DNA of 64,000 nt from Paracoccaceae bacterium (GCA_026417295.1 JAOADN010000002.1:1-64000); one strand, 5' to 3'; positions 26,490 through 36,314 are shown, counted from the first letter of the stretch. Program-made: numbers and translations. The notes: generated by a model not told the origin, from the sequence alone.

Positions 26490-27505
26490 CAGGCGATCTG
26501 GCGCCGCCCGAGACGATGGACTTCTTCGAGCTGCTCCGCCGGCTGGAGACGCCCGAGGCGCGTTTCGGCCGGGCCGGCGGACCGGAGCGGGAACCCGCCC
26601 GGCTGGGACAGCGTGCGCGACTTGCCTTCGCCACGCGCGACGTGGCCGAGTTCCGCCCCTCGACGGGGAAGCGGCCCGCCGAGGTGGATGTCGAGGTCCT
26701 GGGGCTGCTCGGCCCGGAGGGCGCGCTGCCGCTGCACCTGACCCGCTGGGTCATGGCGCGGCTGTCGGAGCGCTGGTTCGCCGGCGGGGACGGACGGGCG
26801 ACGGCCGACACGACGTTCCTCGACTTTGCGAACATGCTGCAGCACCGGATGCTTGCGCTTTACTGGCGCGCCTGGGCGGATGCGCGCGGCGAGGTCCAGG
26901 CCGAGCTGGGAACCGGCGGGCGCATCGCGGCGATGATCGACGCGCTGGCCGGAATCGGCCTGCCGGGCACGAAGGGGGCGCCGGCCATCGACGCGGTCAG
27001 GCGGCGCCATGCCTCGGCCCTGGGTCACGAGGTCAACGGGCCCGAGCGGCTGACCCGGCTGGTGGCCGACATCGTGGGCGCGCCGGTGGAGCTGGTCGAA
27101 TTCGTCGGCGACTGGATGGAGATTCCCCAGGGCCTTCAGACGCGGGTCGGGACGGCGCATGCGCGGCTCGGGGCCGGCGCCGTGGCCGGCCGGCGCGTCT
27201 TCCAGCGCCAGACCCGGGCCGAGCTGCGGATCGGGCCGGTCGGCCTTGACCACTATCTGCGGATCATCGGGGATGGCGAGCTGCGCCGCGACCTGCGCGA
27301 GGCGATCCGCTTCGCCGCGGGCCGCGAGATCGACTTCGACATCCGCCCGGTGCTGTCACGCGAGGCGGTGCCGCCCCCCGCGGTCGGCAGGGTCCAGCTT
27401 GGTCGCACGGCCTGGCTGGCCGGGCCGCGGCAGGACGATGCGGCGGACTACCGCATGGCCCGCGTCACGGCCGGGACGGGCGAAGCGGAGAGGCGCGCCG
27501 CATGA
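26453..27505 (+). CDS. tssG: Type VI secretion baseplate subunit TssG
   Basis: TssG (VasB) links TssF and TssK in the baseplate. The 350-residue protein contains FFELLRRLETPEARFGRAGGPEREPARL near the N-terminus (residues about 23-50), the FLDFANMLQHRMLALYWRAWAD block, and the late GPVGLDHYLRIIGDGELRRDL. ATG 26453 is well supported by a GGAGGAGG ribosome binding site at 26441-26448, although it overlaps the end of tssF by 37 bp. The 3' end overlaps tagH (ATGA). Confidence 0.95.
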   Translation: MAHVAGQPRPDLTGDLAPPETMDFFELLRRLETPEARFGRAGGPEREPARLGQRARLAFATRDVAEFRPSTGKRPAEVDVEVLGLLGPEGALPLHLTRWVMARLSERWFAGGDGRATADTTFLDFANMLQHRMLALYWRAWADARGEVQAELGTGGRIAAMIDALAGIGLPGTKGAPAIDAVRRRHASALGHEVNGPERLTRLVADIVGAPVELVEFVGDWMEIPQGLQTRVGTAHARLGAGAVAGRRVFQRQTRAELRIGPVGLDHYLRIIGDGELRRDLREAIRFAAGREIDFDIRPVLSREAVPPPAVGRVQLGRTAWLAGPRQDDAADYRMARVTAGTGEAERRAA

Positions 27506-28932
27506 GCCTGCGCATCGTCATCGAGAATTCGCCCCACCCGCAGCCGGTGCGGGAGATGCGCCACGCCGGCGGCGACCTGACGATCGGGCGCGCGCCGGAC
27601 TGCGACTGGCAGATCGACGACCCCGACATGTACATCTCGCGCCGTCATGCCGTCATCTCGGGGCGCGACGGGCAGTGGACCGTCACGGATGCCAGCCGCG
27701 GCGGCCTTTTCGTGGACGGCGCGACGACGCCCCTGGGCGCGGGCAACTCGGCCCGGCTAGAGCACGGGACGCGGCTGCGCATGGGCGATGTCGTCCTGCG
27801 GGTGGAGTTCGAGGAGGAGGCCCCTGCACGCGCCGGCGCACCGCCCGCGCAGGCCCGTGCGGCGCAGGACGACTTCTTCACGCGGCCGGTCGCAGCCGAG
27901 CCGCGGGTCGAGCGCCCGAAGTCGCTGCCCGAGCCCTTCGACGCGCCGCGCCCGTCGATGGCGCCCGAACCGGCCCGCCGGGCCGCGGCACCGCCGCCGC
28001 AGTTCGACGATCCCTTCACGCTTGACCCGGTGCGCCCCGGCGCGTCGCCGGCCCTGCCCCCGGGTCCGCCCGGCCCCGCGCCGGCGCCGGCCGTGGAGGA
28101 TTTCAGGTTCGACGACTTCTTCGGTCCGCGACCGCAGCCCGAGCGTCCGGCGCCGCGCGTCGCGGTCGAGGCGGATTTTTCCTTCGGCCCCGCGCCGGTC
28201 GCGCCGGCCCCGGCCGGGCCCGCCGTCAGCCCCGAAGCCCCCCCGGCCGTGCCGCCCGGTCCGGCCGGCCCCGCCGCACCGGCGGCCGCGGCTGCGCAGC
28301 CCCTGCCCGCACCGCAGCCCCCGCCGCAACCGCAGCAGCCGCCGCAGCCCGACCTGCGGGATGCCGCCGCGGCCTTCCTGCGCGGGGCGGGTCTTCCCGC
28401 GGCGGCGCTTTCCGAGGAGGAGCTGGAGGCGCTCGGGCGGCGTTTCCGCCTGCTTGTCGAGGGGCTGGTCGTCCTGCTGAGGACGCGCGCGAAGGAGAAG
28501 GGCAGCGCGCGCGTGGCCCAGACGGTGATCGGCAGCGCTGATGTCAACCCGCTGAAGTTCCTGGCGACGACGGAAGAGGCGGTTGCCGCGCTGGTCGCGC
28601 CGCGCGGCCCCGGCTATCTGGCGCCGGATGCGGCGATCGACGCGGCCTTCCGCGACCTGTCGGACCATCACGTCCGCACCTGGGCCGCGCTTCAGGCGGC
28701 GCTGCGGCGGATGATCGACCGATTCGATCCCGAGGGATTCGAGAAGGAGGCCGAGGAGGCCGGGGCCCTGCGGTCGCTGATTCCCGGCAGCCGCGGCGCG
28801 CGGCTGTGGCAGTACTACGTCGAGCGCTACCGCGAGATCGCCAAGGCGGCGGAGGACCGTTTCCTGGGCGATGTCGGCGCGGATTTCAGGGATGCCTATG
28901 AAGGCAGACGACGGGAGGAGAGGACGAAATGA
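27502..28932 (+). CDS. tagH: FHA domain protein TagH
   Basis: TagH (Fha) recognises phosphothreonine and is the usual substrate and partner of PpkA in post-translational activation of the T6SS. The 476-residue protein has an N-terminal FHA domain (about 1-100) with LTIGRAPDCDW and ISRRHAVIS, a long Pro/Ala linker (about 110-290), and the C-terminal TagH domain (about 295-476) with FLRGAGLP and EGLVVLLRTRAKEKGSARV. Candidate phospho-sites are not obvious. It overlaps both neighbours by 4 bp (ATGA), so it is tightly coupled to tssG and tssJ. Confidence 0.93.
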   Translation: MSLRIVIENSPHPQPVREMRHAGGDLTIGRAPDCDWQIDDPDMYISRRHAVISGRDGQWTVTDASRGGLFVDGATTPLGAGNSARLEHGTRLRMGDVVLRVEFEEEAPARAGAPPAQARAAQDDFFTRPVAAEPRVERPKSLPEPFDAPRPSMAPEPARRAAAPPPQFDDPFTLDPVRPGASPALPPGPPGPAPAPAVEDFRFDDFFGPRPQPERPAPRVAVEADFSFGPAPVAPAPAGPAVSPEAPPAVPPGPAGPAAPAAAAAQPLPAPQPPPQPQQPPQPDLRDAAAAFLRGAGLPAAALSEEELEALGRRFRLLVEGLVVLLRTRAKEKGSARVAQTVIGSADVNPLKFLATTEEAVAALVAPRGPGYLAPDAAIDAAFRDLSDHHVRTWAALQAALRRMIDRFDPEGFEKEAEEAGALRSLIPGSRGARLWQYYVERYREIAKAAEDRFLGDVGADFRDAYEGRRREERTK

Positions 28933-29384
28933 CATTCAGTCGCAGGGTCTTTCTGGCCGGCGCCGGTGCCACGGCGGCGCTGGCAGCGTGCGGGCCCACG
29001 GGGCCGGGTTCGGTGACGATCGTGGCGCAGGCCACGGCCGGCGCGAACCGGGGGGCCGACGGCGCGGACCGTCCGGTGACGCTGCAGGTCATCCAGATGC
29101 GCGGCACGGGGGCCTTCGATGCCGCCGACGCGCTGGCCCTGCAGAACCCGGCCGCCGCGCTGGGGGGCGACTTCATCCGGGTGGACCTGATCTCGCTGCC
29201 GCCGGGCGGCAAGGCGACCAAGACGATCGGCCTTGATCCCGGCGTGGCGGCGATAGGCGTGGTGGCCGGATTCATCAACCCGGCGGGCAAGGCCTTCCGC
29301 GCGAAGAGCGCGGTGTCGCCGACCGACAACGTGACTTTTTCGGCGGCGGTCGGGCCCGGCGGGCTGGTGCTGAGCCCCGCCTGA
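28929..29384 (+). CDS. tssJ: Type VI secretion lipoprotein TssJ
   Basis: TssJ is the outer-membrane lipoprotein of the TssJLM membrane complex. The 151-residue protein has a signal peptide starting MTFSRRVFLAGAGA, with a twin-arginine-like RR, and a lipobox LAAC (Cys near residue 21). The mature part is a transthyretin-like beta sandwich, with the conserved N-terminal VTLQVIQMRGTGAFDAAD as in known TssJ proteins. It is followed by a 70-bp gap with a strong hairpin before tssK. Confidence 0.92.
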   Translation: MTFSRRVFLAGAGATAALAACGPTGPGSVTIVAQATAGANRGADGADRPVTLQVIQMRGTGAFDAADALALQNPAAALGGDFIRVDLISLPPGGKATKTIGLDPGVAAIGVVAGFINPAGKAFRAKSAVSPTDNVTFSAAVGPGGLVLSPA

Positions 29385-29398
29385 GTGACACAATGGCG

Positions 29399-29428
29399 GC
29401 GGGCCGCCCGGCCAGTCCGGCGGCCCGC
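29399..29428 (+). promoter_or_regulatory. GC-rich hairpin between tssJ and tssK
   Basis: GCGGGCCGCC (29399-29408) pairs perfectly with GGCGGCCCGC (29419-29428) around a 10-base loop in the only sizeable gap (70 bp) of the late T6SS operon. No U-tract follows, so attenuation or mRNA processing is more likely than full termination. Genes tssK to tagF have no other visible promoter. Confidence 0.5.
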
Positions 29429-29454
29429 GCGAGGGGAGAGCGGAAGGGGCGCGC

Positions 29455-30789
29455 ATGTCGGACGCGAACAGGGTGGTCTGGACCGAGGGGCTGTTCCTTC
29501 GCACCCAGCACTTCCAGGAACAGGACCGCCATACCGAGGCCCTGATGCGCGCCGGCCTGAGGGCGGCGCCCTTGCAGGCCTGGGGCTTCACGCGCATCGA
29601 ACTGGACGAGGCCGCGCTTGGCGCCGGGCTTCTGGGCATTGCCCGGGCAGAGGGCATCCTGCCGGACGGCACGCCCTTTGCCATGCCGGGCGACGCGGCC
29701 CTGCCCGCGCCGGTCAGGATCCGCAACGACCAGCCCGCGGGCGTCGCCGTGCTGGCCGTTCCGGCCGAACAGCCGGGGGCGGCGAGCATCGACCCCGCAC
29801 ATGCCGAGCCGAGCGGGGCGCGCTTTCGCGGCCGCCCGAAGACGGTGCGCGACACCGTGCGCGGCGGGGCGGAGGCCGAGGAGATCGAGGTTGCCGAACT
29901 GCAGACGCGGACCTTCCTGCCGGGTGAGCCGACGGCGGGTTTCGTCACCCTGCCCTTCGCGCGGATCGACGGGGTCAGGGCGGACGGATCGGTGTCGCTT
30001 GCCGACGGCTATCTGGCGCCCGCGCTGACCATCGGCGCGGTGCCCTGGTACGGCGCCTTCCTTCAGGAGGTCGTGACCGGGCTGGACCGCATCGCCGAGG
30101 CGCATGGCGGGCTTGTCCTCGGCGGGGCGGGCCGATCGGTCGAGAACCTGCTGATCCTCGAACTCGCCAATGCGGCGCGGCCGCGCTTCGCCCACCGCCA
30201 CGCGCAGAACCTGATGCATCCCGGCGAGCTTTATGCCGAGCTGGCCGAACTGGCCGGCCGGATGGCGACCTATGGTTCGTCCTCGCGCCGGCTGAGCGAG
30301 CTTCCGGTCTACGATCACGCCGATCCGCAGCCCGCCTTCTCGGCCCTGGCCGACACGCTGCGGTCGCTGATCCTGACGCTGCGCCATGTCGAGCCGAAGT
30401 CGCGGGCGCTGCCGGTGGCCCGCCATTCGCAGAACATCTGGAAGGTCCGCATCGACAATCCCGAACTGCTGAAATCCAGCAGGATCGTCATCCGCGTCGG
30501 TTCGGAACTGTCCGACGAGAGCCTGCGGCGGCTCTTCGTGGATCAGGCCACGGTCGGGGCGGCCGATGCCTTCGAGGCGCTGTGGAAGTCGCGCCTGCCG
30601 GGGATACCGCTGAAGCCGCTGCACTCGCAGCCCCGCGAGATCCCCTATGACGGGGAACGCCTGTGCCTGGAGCTTGACCAGAAGTCGGAGCACTGGGCGC
30701 AGCTTCTGGAGGCGCCGGGCTTCGTGCTGGGCGTCTCGGGCGTGCTGGAGCGCGAGCCGCAGATCGACTGCTATGCGGTGAGCCGCTGA
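29455..30789 (+). CDS. tssK: Type VI secretion baseplate subunit TssK
   Basis: TssK connects the baseplate to the membrane complex. The 444-residue protein has the N-terminal signature VVWTEGLFLRTQHFQEQDRH, the middle LFVDQATVGAADAFE (residues about 360-375) and the C-terminal QLLEAPGFVLGVSG, all as in the family. Length is typical. It is followed by tssL with a 1-bp gap. A GGGGAGAGCGGAAGGGG stretch upstream serves as ribosome binding region. Confidence 0.96.
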   Translation: MSDANRVVWTEGLFLRTQHFQEQDRHTEALMRAGLRAAPLQAWGFTRIELDEAALGAGLLGIARAEGILPDGTPFAMPGDAALPAPVRIRNDQPAGVAVLAVPAEQPGAASIDPAHAEPSGARFRGRPKTVRDTVRGGAEAEEIEVAELQTRTFLPGEPTAGFVTLPFARIDGVRADGSVSLADGYLAPALTIGAVPWYGAFLQEVVTGLDRIAEAHGGLVLGGAGRSVENLLILELANAARPRFAHRHAQNLMHPGELYAELAELAGRMATYGSSSRRLSELPVYDHADPQPAFSALADTLRSLILTLRHVEPKSRALPVARHSQNIWKVRIDNPELLKSSRIVIRVGSELSDESLRRLFVDQATVGAADAFEALWKSRLPGIPLKPLHSQPREIPYDGERLCLELDQKSEHWAQLLEAPGFVLGVSGVLEREPQIDCYAVSR

Positions 30790-30790
30790 G

Positions 30791-32251
30791 ATGGGTCAGG
30801 ACGACGATCCCTTCGGCCTGTCGAACGACGCGGGTCGGACGCGGATCCGCCCCATCCGCAGCGGTCAGGCGCAGGGCGCGGGGACGGCGGCGGTGCCGCC
30901 GGCGACATCGCAGGGGGGAACGGGCTATGGCGGACAGGGCGCGACGCTGAGCGGCGGCGCCCAGTCGACGGCGGCGCGCGGCACGGGCGGCTACGTGCCC
31001 GAATACGTGCCGCAGGGCGCGCCGCGGCTGCGACGGTCGCGTCTGCATCCCAATCCGCTGGTCTCGGCCTTTGCGGGCCTTCTGGAGATCGCGCCGGAAC
31101 TGGAGCGGGCCGCGCCGCCGGCGCAGCCGCAGGCCCTGCGCCAGCGGATGTTCGACAGCCTGATCGACGCGCGGGACGCTGCCGTCGGCATGGGAATTCC
31201 GCTGAGCCGTGCGGAGGCCGCGGCCTGGTTCGTCGGGGCGCTGATCGACGACATCGCGCTGAACACGCCCTGGGGCGGTCATTCGGACTGGCCGCGCCAG
31301 CCCCTGGTGACGCAGCTCAAGGGCGACGTGGATGCCGGCACGAAGTTCTTCGACCGGCTCGACGAGTTGCTGCGATATCCGAACCGAGACCCGCAACTGC
31401 TTGAAATCGCCTATATCTGCCTGGGGCTCGGTTTCCGCGGGAAATTCCGCGTGCGGCCCGGAGGCGGCGAGGCCGAGCTTCTGAACCTGCGGATGCAGGC
31501 GGCCCGTGCCCTTCGTGACCGCGAGGCCGAGACCGCCCCCCTGTCGCCCAACTGGCAGGGCGTCACCGCGCCGGACGGGCCGCGCCGCTTCGTCGTGCCG
31601 ATCTGGACCGTCTTCGTGGGCGCGGTCGCGCTGGTGACGGGCATCTATGTCGCGCTGTCGATGCAGCTTTCGAACAAGGCCGAACAGCTTTACGCCCTGG
31701 CCGGCCTCGTCCCCCCGCCCGAGCGGGCCGCCATCTACCGCCCCGTGCGCGAGACCGTCGCACCACCGCCGGAGATCAAGATCGAGCCCGTGGTGATCGA
31801 GCTTCTGCCGACGATCGAGGCGCTGCTGCCGCCGGACACGGCCGGCGCCTTCCGCGGCAGCGAGGACACGTCCTTTGCCGACATCATCCTTCAGGGCACC
31901 AACCCCGAAGTGTTCCGTTCGGCCAAGGCCGACCTGAACGATGTCTATCTGCCCCTCGTCCAGGCCATCGGCGCGGGCATCGCCGGCAATGTGGAGGTGA
32001 TCGGCGGCGTCACCGTGATCGGGCATACCGACAACGTGCCGGTGCAGCGCTCCAACCCCTTCGGCACCAACCAGGGCCTGTCGGAGGCGCGCGCCGCGAC
32101 GATCGCGGCCTTGCTGGTGGCGGCGGGGGTGCCGGCGGAGCTGGTGAAGTCGGAAGGCCGGGCCGACAGCGAGCCCATCGCGGACAATTCGACCAAGGAC
32201 GGGCGCGCGCAGAACCGCCGCGTCGAGATCAAGATCCAGAAGAAGCTCTGA
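30791..32251 (+). CDS. tssL: Type VI secretion protein TssL with C-terminal OmpA domain
   Basis: TssL (DotU/IcmH) is an inner-membrane component that contacts TssM and the baseplate. This is the long form of 486 residues: a disordered Gly/Thr N-terminus (1-80), the cytoplasmic DotU domain (about 85-245, with NPLVSAFAGLLE, LIDDIALNTPWGGHSDW and LEIAYICLGLGFRGKFR), one transmembrane helix (269-290), and a periplasmic OmpA-like peptidoglycan-binding domain (about 340-486) with VIGHTDNVPVQ and NRRVEIKI. The OmpA part anchors the complex to the cell wall. Confidence 0.96.
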   Translation: MGQDDDPFGLSNDAGRTRIRPIRSGQAQGAGTAAVPPATSQGGTGYGGQGATLSGGAQSTAARGTGGYVPEYVPQGAPRLRRSRLHPNPLVSAFAGLLEIAPELERAAPPAQPQALRQRMFDSLIDARDAAVGMGIPLSRAEAAAWFVGALIDDIALNTPWGGHSDWPRQPLVTQLKGDVDAGTKFFDRLDELLRYPNRDPQLLEIAYICLGLGFRGKFRVRPGGGEAELLNLRMQAARALRDREAETAPLSPNWQGVTAPDGPRRFVVPIWTVFVGAVALVTGIYVALSMQLSNKAEQLYALAGLVPPPERAAIYRPVRETVAPPPEIKIEPVVIELLPTIEALLPPDTAGAFRGSEDTSFADIILQGTNPEVFRSAKADLNDVYLPLVQAIGAGIAGNVEVIGGVTVIGHTDNVPVQRSNPFGTNQGLSEARAATIAALLVAAGVPAELVKSEGRADSEPIADNSTKDGRAQNRRVEIKIQKKL

Positions 32252-32253
32252 CC

Positions 32254-35200
32254 ATGCGCGTGCTCAAGGCCATCCTGCGCTTCCTGTTCTCTCGCGGCCT
32301 GTGGATCTTCATCGGCCTGGCGATCCTCAGCGCGCTGATCTGGCTTTTCGGGCCGCTGGTCAGCGTGGGCGAGGTCGAGCCCCTGGCCAGCGAGCTGGTG
32401 CGCGGAATCGTCATCGGGGTCATCGCCGTCCTTTGGCTGTTCTCGCTGCTGCTGGCCCAGCTGCGGGCGGCGCGGAAGAACCAGCTTTTCGTGACCGAGC
32501 TGGCACGGCCCGAGGAGAAGGCGCCCGCGAAGCCCGGCGAGGCGAACATCGCCGAGGTGAGCGGACGCTTCCAGTCGGTCATGGCCGAGATGAAGCGCTC
32601 GAAACTCGGCAGCAAGAAGTTCCTGCGCGACATGCCGTGGTACCTGCTGATCGGGCCGCCCGGCACCGGCAAGACGACGGCGCTGAAGCAGTCGGGCCTG
32701 CATTTCCCGATCGATCTTTCGGACGACATCAAGGGCGTCGGCGGCACCCGCAACTGCGACTGGTTCTTCACCGAACAGGCGGTGCTGGTGGACACGGCCG
32801 GACGCTATGTCCAGCAGCAGAGCAACCCGGAGGTGGATGCGGCGGAATGGGCCGGGTTCCTGGAGATGCTGAAGAAGCATCGCGGGCGACGGGCGCTGAA
32901 CGGCGTCATCGTCGCGCTGTCGATGAAGGAGCTTCTGGGGCCGGAACAGGAGCTGCGCGCCCACGGGCGCGAGATCCGCAAGCGGCTTGCGGAACTGGGC
33001 GAGCGGCTTCAGATCCACCTGCCGGTCTACCTGATGATAACGAAGGCCGACCTGGTGCCGGGGTTCGAGCCCTTCTTCGCCGATCTGACGACGCGCGACC
33101 GCGAGCAGGTCTGGGGGGCGACCCTGGCGACGGATGCGCGCATCGACAGCGTGACGGTCGAGCGCGAGACGCGGGCGCTGCTCGGTGCGGTGGAACAGCG
33201 GCTGTCGGCGCGGATGGCCGAGGATGTGCCCCTGCCGCGGCGGGCCGAGATCTTCCGCTTCCCGGCGCAGATGGAGCGCGCGGAGGGGCCGCTGAAGATC
33301 CTGATCGACACGATCTTCGGCGAGAGCCGCTACGAGGAGAGCCCGTGGCTGCGCGGGTTCTACTTCACCTCGGCCACGCAGGAAGGCTCGCCCATCGACC
33401 GGATGCTGGGCGAGATGGCGGGAAGCTTCGGCCTGCAGGCCGATCCGCCCCCGCGCCGTGCCCATGGCGAGACGCGCTCGTACTTCCTGCGCAACCTGAT
33501 GACCGACGTCATCTTCCCGGAGGCGGGCCTGGGCCAGTTCGACCGCGCCGCGGAGGAACGCCGCAAGTGGGTCTGGCGCGGCTCCTTCGCGGCGGCGGCC
33601 CTGGCCGCGACCATGGCGGGGCTGATGTTCCTGTTCTCGTTCCTGCGCTATTCGGGGGCGATCGACGACCAGGAACGGCTGACGGCGGACCTCTCCGGGC
33701 GGCTGGCCAACGTGGCGGCGCGGCAGGCGCCGACCGATCCCCTGGACCTTGACGTGGCGCTGGACGCCATGACCGCGGTCGATGCCGCGCGCACCGAGGT
33801 GCCGCAGAACCTGCTGACGATCGCCGGCCCGCGTGCGGATGCCGAACTGGCCCGCGCCCAGACCATCGCCTACGAGCGGACCCTGCGCAACGTGCTGGAG
33901 CCGCGCATGGTGGCCCTTCTCGAGGCAACGATGTGGCGCCACATCCGCGACCCGGAATTCATGCTGGGCGCGCTGAAGGCCTATTACATGATGACCGGCC
34001 TGCCCGATCACCCATCGGGCCTTGCCCCCTACGACACGGAATTCCTGGCCGGATGGTGGCAGGGCACCCTGCCCGACCAGGCGGTGATCCCGCCCTTCCC
34101 GACCGAGGCTGCGCTTGTCCATCAGGTGGCCGCGATCGAGCGGCTGGGGACCGAACAGGTGAAGGTGCCGGGCGATCCCGAGCTGATCGCCGCGGCGCTG
34201 GAAACGGTATGCACGATCCCCCTATCGGTGCGCGCCTATTCGGCGCTGCTGTCGCATCCCGAGGTCGCGGCCCTGCCGGAATGGACGCCGGCCGAGGCGG
34301 CCGGGCCGAACGGACTGCGCGTCTTCACCCGCGTCTCGGGCAAGACGCTGCGCCAGGGCCTGCCGGGGGCCTTCACCTATGCGGGTTTCCACGACACGGT
34401 CCTGCCGCTGATCCCCGAGGTGGCCGAACAGGCGGCGCTGGACCGCGCCCTCTTCGCGGGCGGCTGCGCGGAGAGCGCGCAGGTCTCGGTCGACCAGCTT
34501 CAGGCCGACATCCTGAAGCTCTACACCGACGACTTCATCTCGCAATGGGACGTGCTGCTGCGGGACATCCGGCTGGCGCCGGTGAAGGACCTGACGACTG
34601 CGGCGGCGAACCTCAAGGACCTGTCGGGCCCCTCGAGCGCGCTCAAGCGGCTGCTCGAGGGCGTGGTGAAGGAGACCGACCTGACGGCCGTCCCGGCCGA
34701 TGACGGGGCCGAGGTCCCGCCCGGCGCGGTCGGCAAGGCGGCCTCGAAGCTGGGCAAGCTCGGCAAGCTGATCAAGACGGGCACCAAGATCGCCGCGTCG
34801 AGCGGCGGCGCCGCGGCCGGACCGCCGCCCGGCGAGGACATCGCCCGCCATTTCGCGGGGCTGAAGGCGATCATCGCCGAGGTCGACGGCGTGCCGCCGC
34901 TGCTGACCGATACCGAGACGGCGATCACCGCGCTGGTCGACGTGCTGAACACGGTGGCCTCGACGCCCAATCCCGAGGCATCGCTTGCCGAACAGGGCGG
35001 GATTGCCACCTTCACCGGGCGGCTGGTCGACGTGGGCGCGACGCTGCCCGATCCGGTCGACGACTGGATCACCGGCCTGACCGCCGACATCGTGGCGCAG
35101 GCGAAGGGCGCGGTCCTCGACCAGCTGAACAGCCGCTGGAAATCGGACATCCTGCCCTTCTGCAGGTCGGCGACGGCGGGGCGGTTCCCCTTCGAGCCGG

Positions 35201-35808
35201 GCAGCAACATCGATGTCAACACGGCGGACTTCCAGCGCCTGTTCGGACCGGGCGGGATGTTCGACAAGTTCTTCACCGAGACCCTGTCGCCGCATCTTGC
35301 CAGCAAGACCCCGCCGCTGGCCTGGCGCGCCGATTTCGGCCTGTCGGACGAGGCGCTGAAGCCCTTCGAGCAGGCGATGAAGATGCGTGACGCGCTGTTC
35401 CCCGGGGGGGCCGGCCCGATCATGGCCTTCAACCTGCTGCCGACGGCCCTGTCGGCGGGGGCGGCGCGGGTGACGCTGAACCTGGACGGGCAGGTGCTGA
35501 CCTACATGAACGCGCAGGTGCCGCCCCTGGCCATGTCCTGGCCCGGCAAGGACGGGACGAACCTGATCACGCTGTCCTTCACCCCGGCCGACGGCTCGCC
35601 CGACGTGATGACGTCGGAGAGCGGGTCCTGGGCCTGGCTCAGGCTTCTGCGGAAGGGCCGCCTGTCGCCCACGGACCTGCCCGAGAAGTTCAAGCTGGGG
35701 CTGGCCGCGGGCGGCCATTCGGCAAGTTTCGACCTGATCGCGAATTCGGTGGACAACCCCTTCGACCTGACGATGTTCGGCAACTTCCGCTGCCCCGAGG
35801 GGTTCTAG
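32254..35808 (+). CDS. tssM: Type VI secretion membrane subunit TssM (IcmF)
   Basis: TssM spans the inner membrane and periplasm and contacts TssJ. The 1184-residue protein has two N-terminal membrane helices (about 15-35 and 50-70), a cytoplasmic NTPase domain with Walker A GPPGTGKT (134-141) and VLVDTAGRY (177-185), a third membrane helix near residue 450, and a long periplasmic region. The C-terminal motifs GRFPF, GPGGMFDKFF and NPFDLTMFGNFRCP recur in the second IcmF-like protein of this window. The Walker motif is intact, unlike in some TssM proteins. Its stop overlaps the tagF GTG start. Confidence 0.96.
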   Translation: MRVLKAILRFLFSRGLWIFIGLAILSALIWLFGPLVSVGEVEPLASELVRGIVIGVIAVLWLFSLLLAQLRAARKNQLFVTELARPEEKAPAKPGEANIAEVSGRFQSVMAEMKRSKLGSKKFLRDMPWYLLIGPPGTGKTTALKQSGLHFPIDLSDDIKGVGGTRNCDWFFTEQAVLVDTAGRYVQQQSNPEVDAAEWAGFLEMLKKHRGRRALNGVIVALSMKELLGPEQELRAHGREIRKRLAELGERLQIHLPVYLMITKADLVPGFEPFFADLTTRDREQVWGATLATDARIDSVTVERETRALLGAVEQRLSARMAEDVPLPRRAEIFRFPAQMERAEGPLKILIDTIFGESRYEESPWLRGFYFTSATQEGSPIDRMLGEMAGSFGLQADPPPRRAHGETRSYFLRNLMTDVIFPEAGLGQFDRAAEERRKWVWRGSFAAAALAATMAGLMFLFSFLRYSGAIDDQERLTADLSGRLANVAARQAPTDPLDLDVALDAMTAVDAARTEVPQNLLTIAGPRADAELARAQTIAYERTLRNVLEPRMVALLEATMWRHIRDPEFMLGALKAYYMMTGLPDHPSGLAPYDTEFLAGWWQGTLPDQAVIPPFPTEAALVHQVAAIERLGTEQVKVPGDPELIAAALETVCTIPLSVRAYSALLSHPEVAALPEWTPAEAAGPNGLRVFTRVSGKTLRQGLPGAFTYAGFHDTVLPLIPEVAEQAALDRALFAGGCAESAQVSVDQLQADILKLYTDDFISQWDVLLRDIRLAPVKDLTTAAANLKDLSGPSSALKRLLEGVVKETDLTAVPADDGAEVPPGAVGKAASKLGKLGKLIKTGTKIAASSGGAAAGPPPGEDIARHFAGLKAIIAEVDGVPPLLTDTETAITALVDVLNTVASTPNPEASLAEQGGIATFTGRLVDVGATLPDPVDDWITGLTADIVAQAKGAVLDQLNSRWKSDILPFCRSATAGRFPFEPGSNIDVNTADFQRLFGPGGMFDKFFTETLSPHLASKTPPLAWRADFGLSDEALKPFEQAMKMRDALFPGGAGPIMAFNLLPTALSAGAARVTLNLDGQVLTYMNAQVPPLAMSWPGKDGTNLITLSFTPADGSPDVMTSESGSWAWLRLLRKGRLSPTDLPEKFKLGLAAGGHSASFDLIANSVDNPFDLTMFGNFRCPEGF

Positions 35809-36314
35809 TGGACGAGGACGCAAGGCCCGTCGCGGGCTTCTTCGGCAAGATCCCCGCGACGGGAGACTTCGTGTGGCGCGGCCTGCCCGACAGGTTCCGC
35901 CAGAGCTGGGATGCCTGGATCACCCGGCATGTCGCCCCGGCCCTTCGCGCGGGCGACGGCCCGGCGGCAGGGGGGCTGCGGTTCCGCCTTGTGTCGGGGG
36001 GGCGCGCGGCGGCGGGCGTGATCCTGCCATCCGAGGACAGCGCGGGGCGCCGTTTTCCCCTGAGCCTGGTGCTGACGGCAGACGACCTGCCGTCCCCGGA
36101 GGCCCTGGATCCCTGGTGCGATGCGGCAGCCGCAGCGCCGCGCGACAGCGCCGACGGCCTGTGGGAGGCGCTCGACGCCCTGCCCGCCCCCGAGGGCCCG
36201 CCACCCGCCGGCGCCCCCGCCCTGTGGCTCTGGCGCCGCGGCGGGGCACCCGTCGAGGCCGATCCGGCCGATCCGTCCGCGGCCCTTGCGGCGCTGTCGG
36301 CAGAGGTCAGTTGA
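35808..36314 (+). CDS. tagF: TagF domain protein, post-translational T6SS regulator
   Basis: TagF represses T6SS assembly independently of, or opposite to, the PpkA kinase. The 168-residue product has the family start GFFGKIPATGDFVWRGLPDRFRQSWDAW-type region (residues about 8-35) and RFPLSLVLTADDLP. It starts with GTG at 35808, overlapping the tssM stop. The last 8 bp overlap the end of the convergent vgrG gene, so the two transcripts are antisense to each other at their 3' ends. In this organism TagF is stand-alone rather than fused to PppA. Confidence 0.92.
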   Translation: MDEDARPVAGFFGKIPATGDFVWRGLPDRFRQSWDAWITRHVAPALRAGDGPAAGGLRFRLVSGGRAAAGVILPSEDSAGRRFPLSLVLTADDLPSPEALDPWCDAAAAAPRDSADGLWEALDALPAPEGPPPAGAPALWLWRRGGAPVEADPADPSAALAALSAEVS

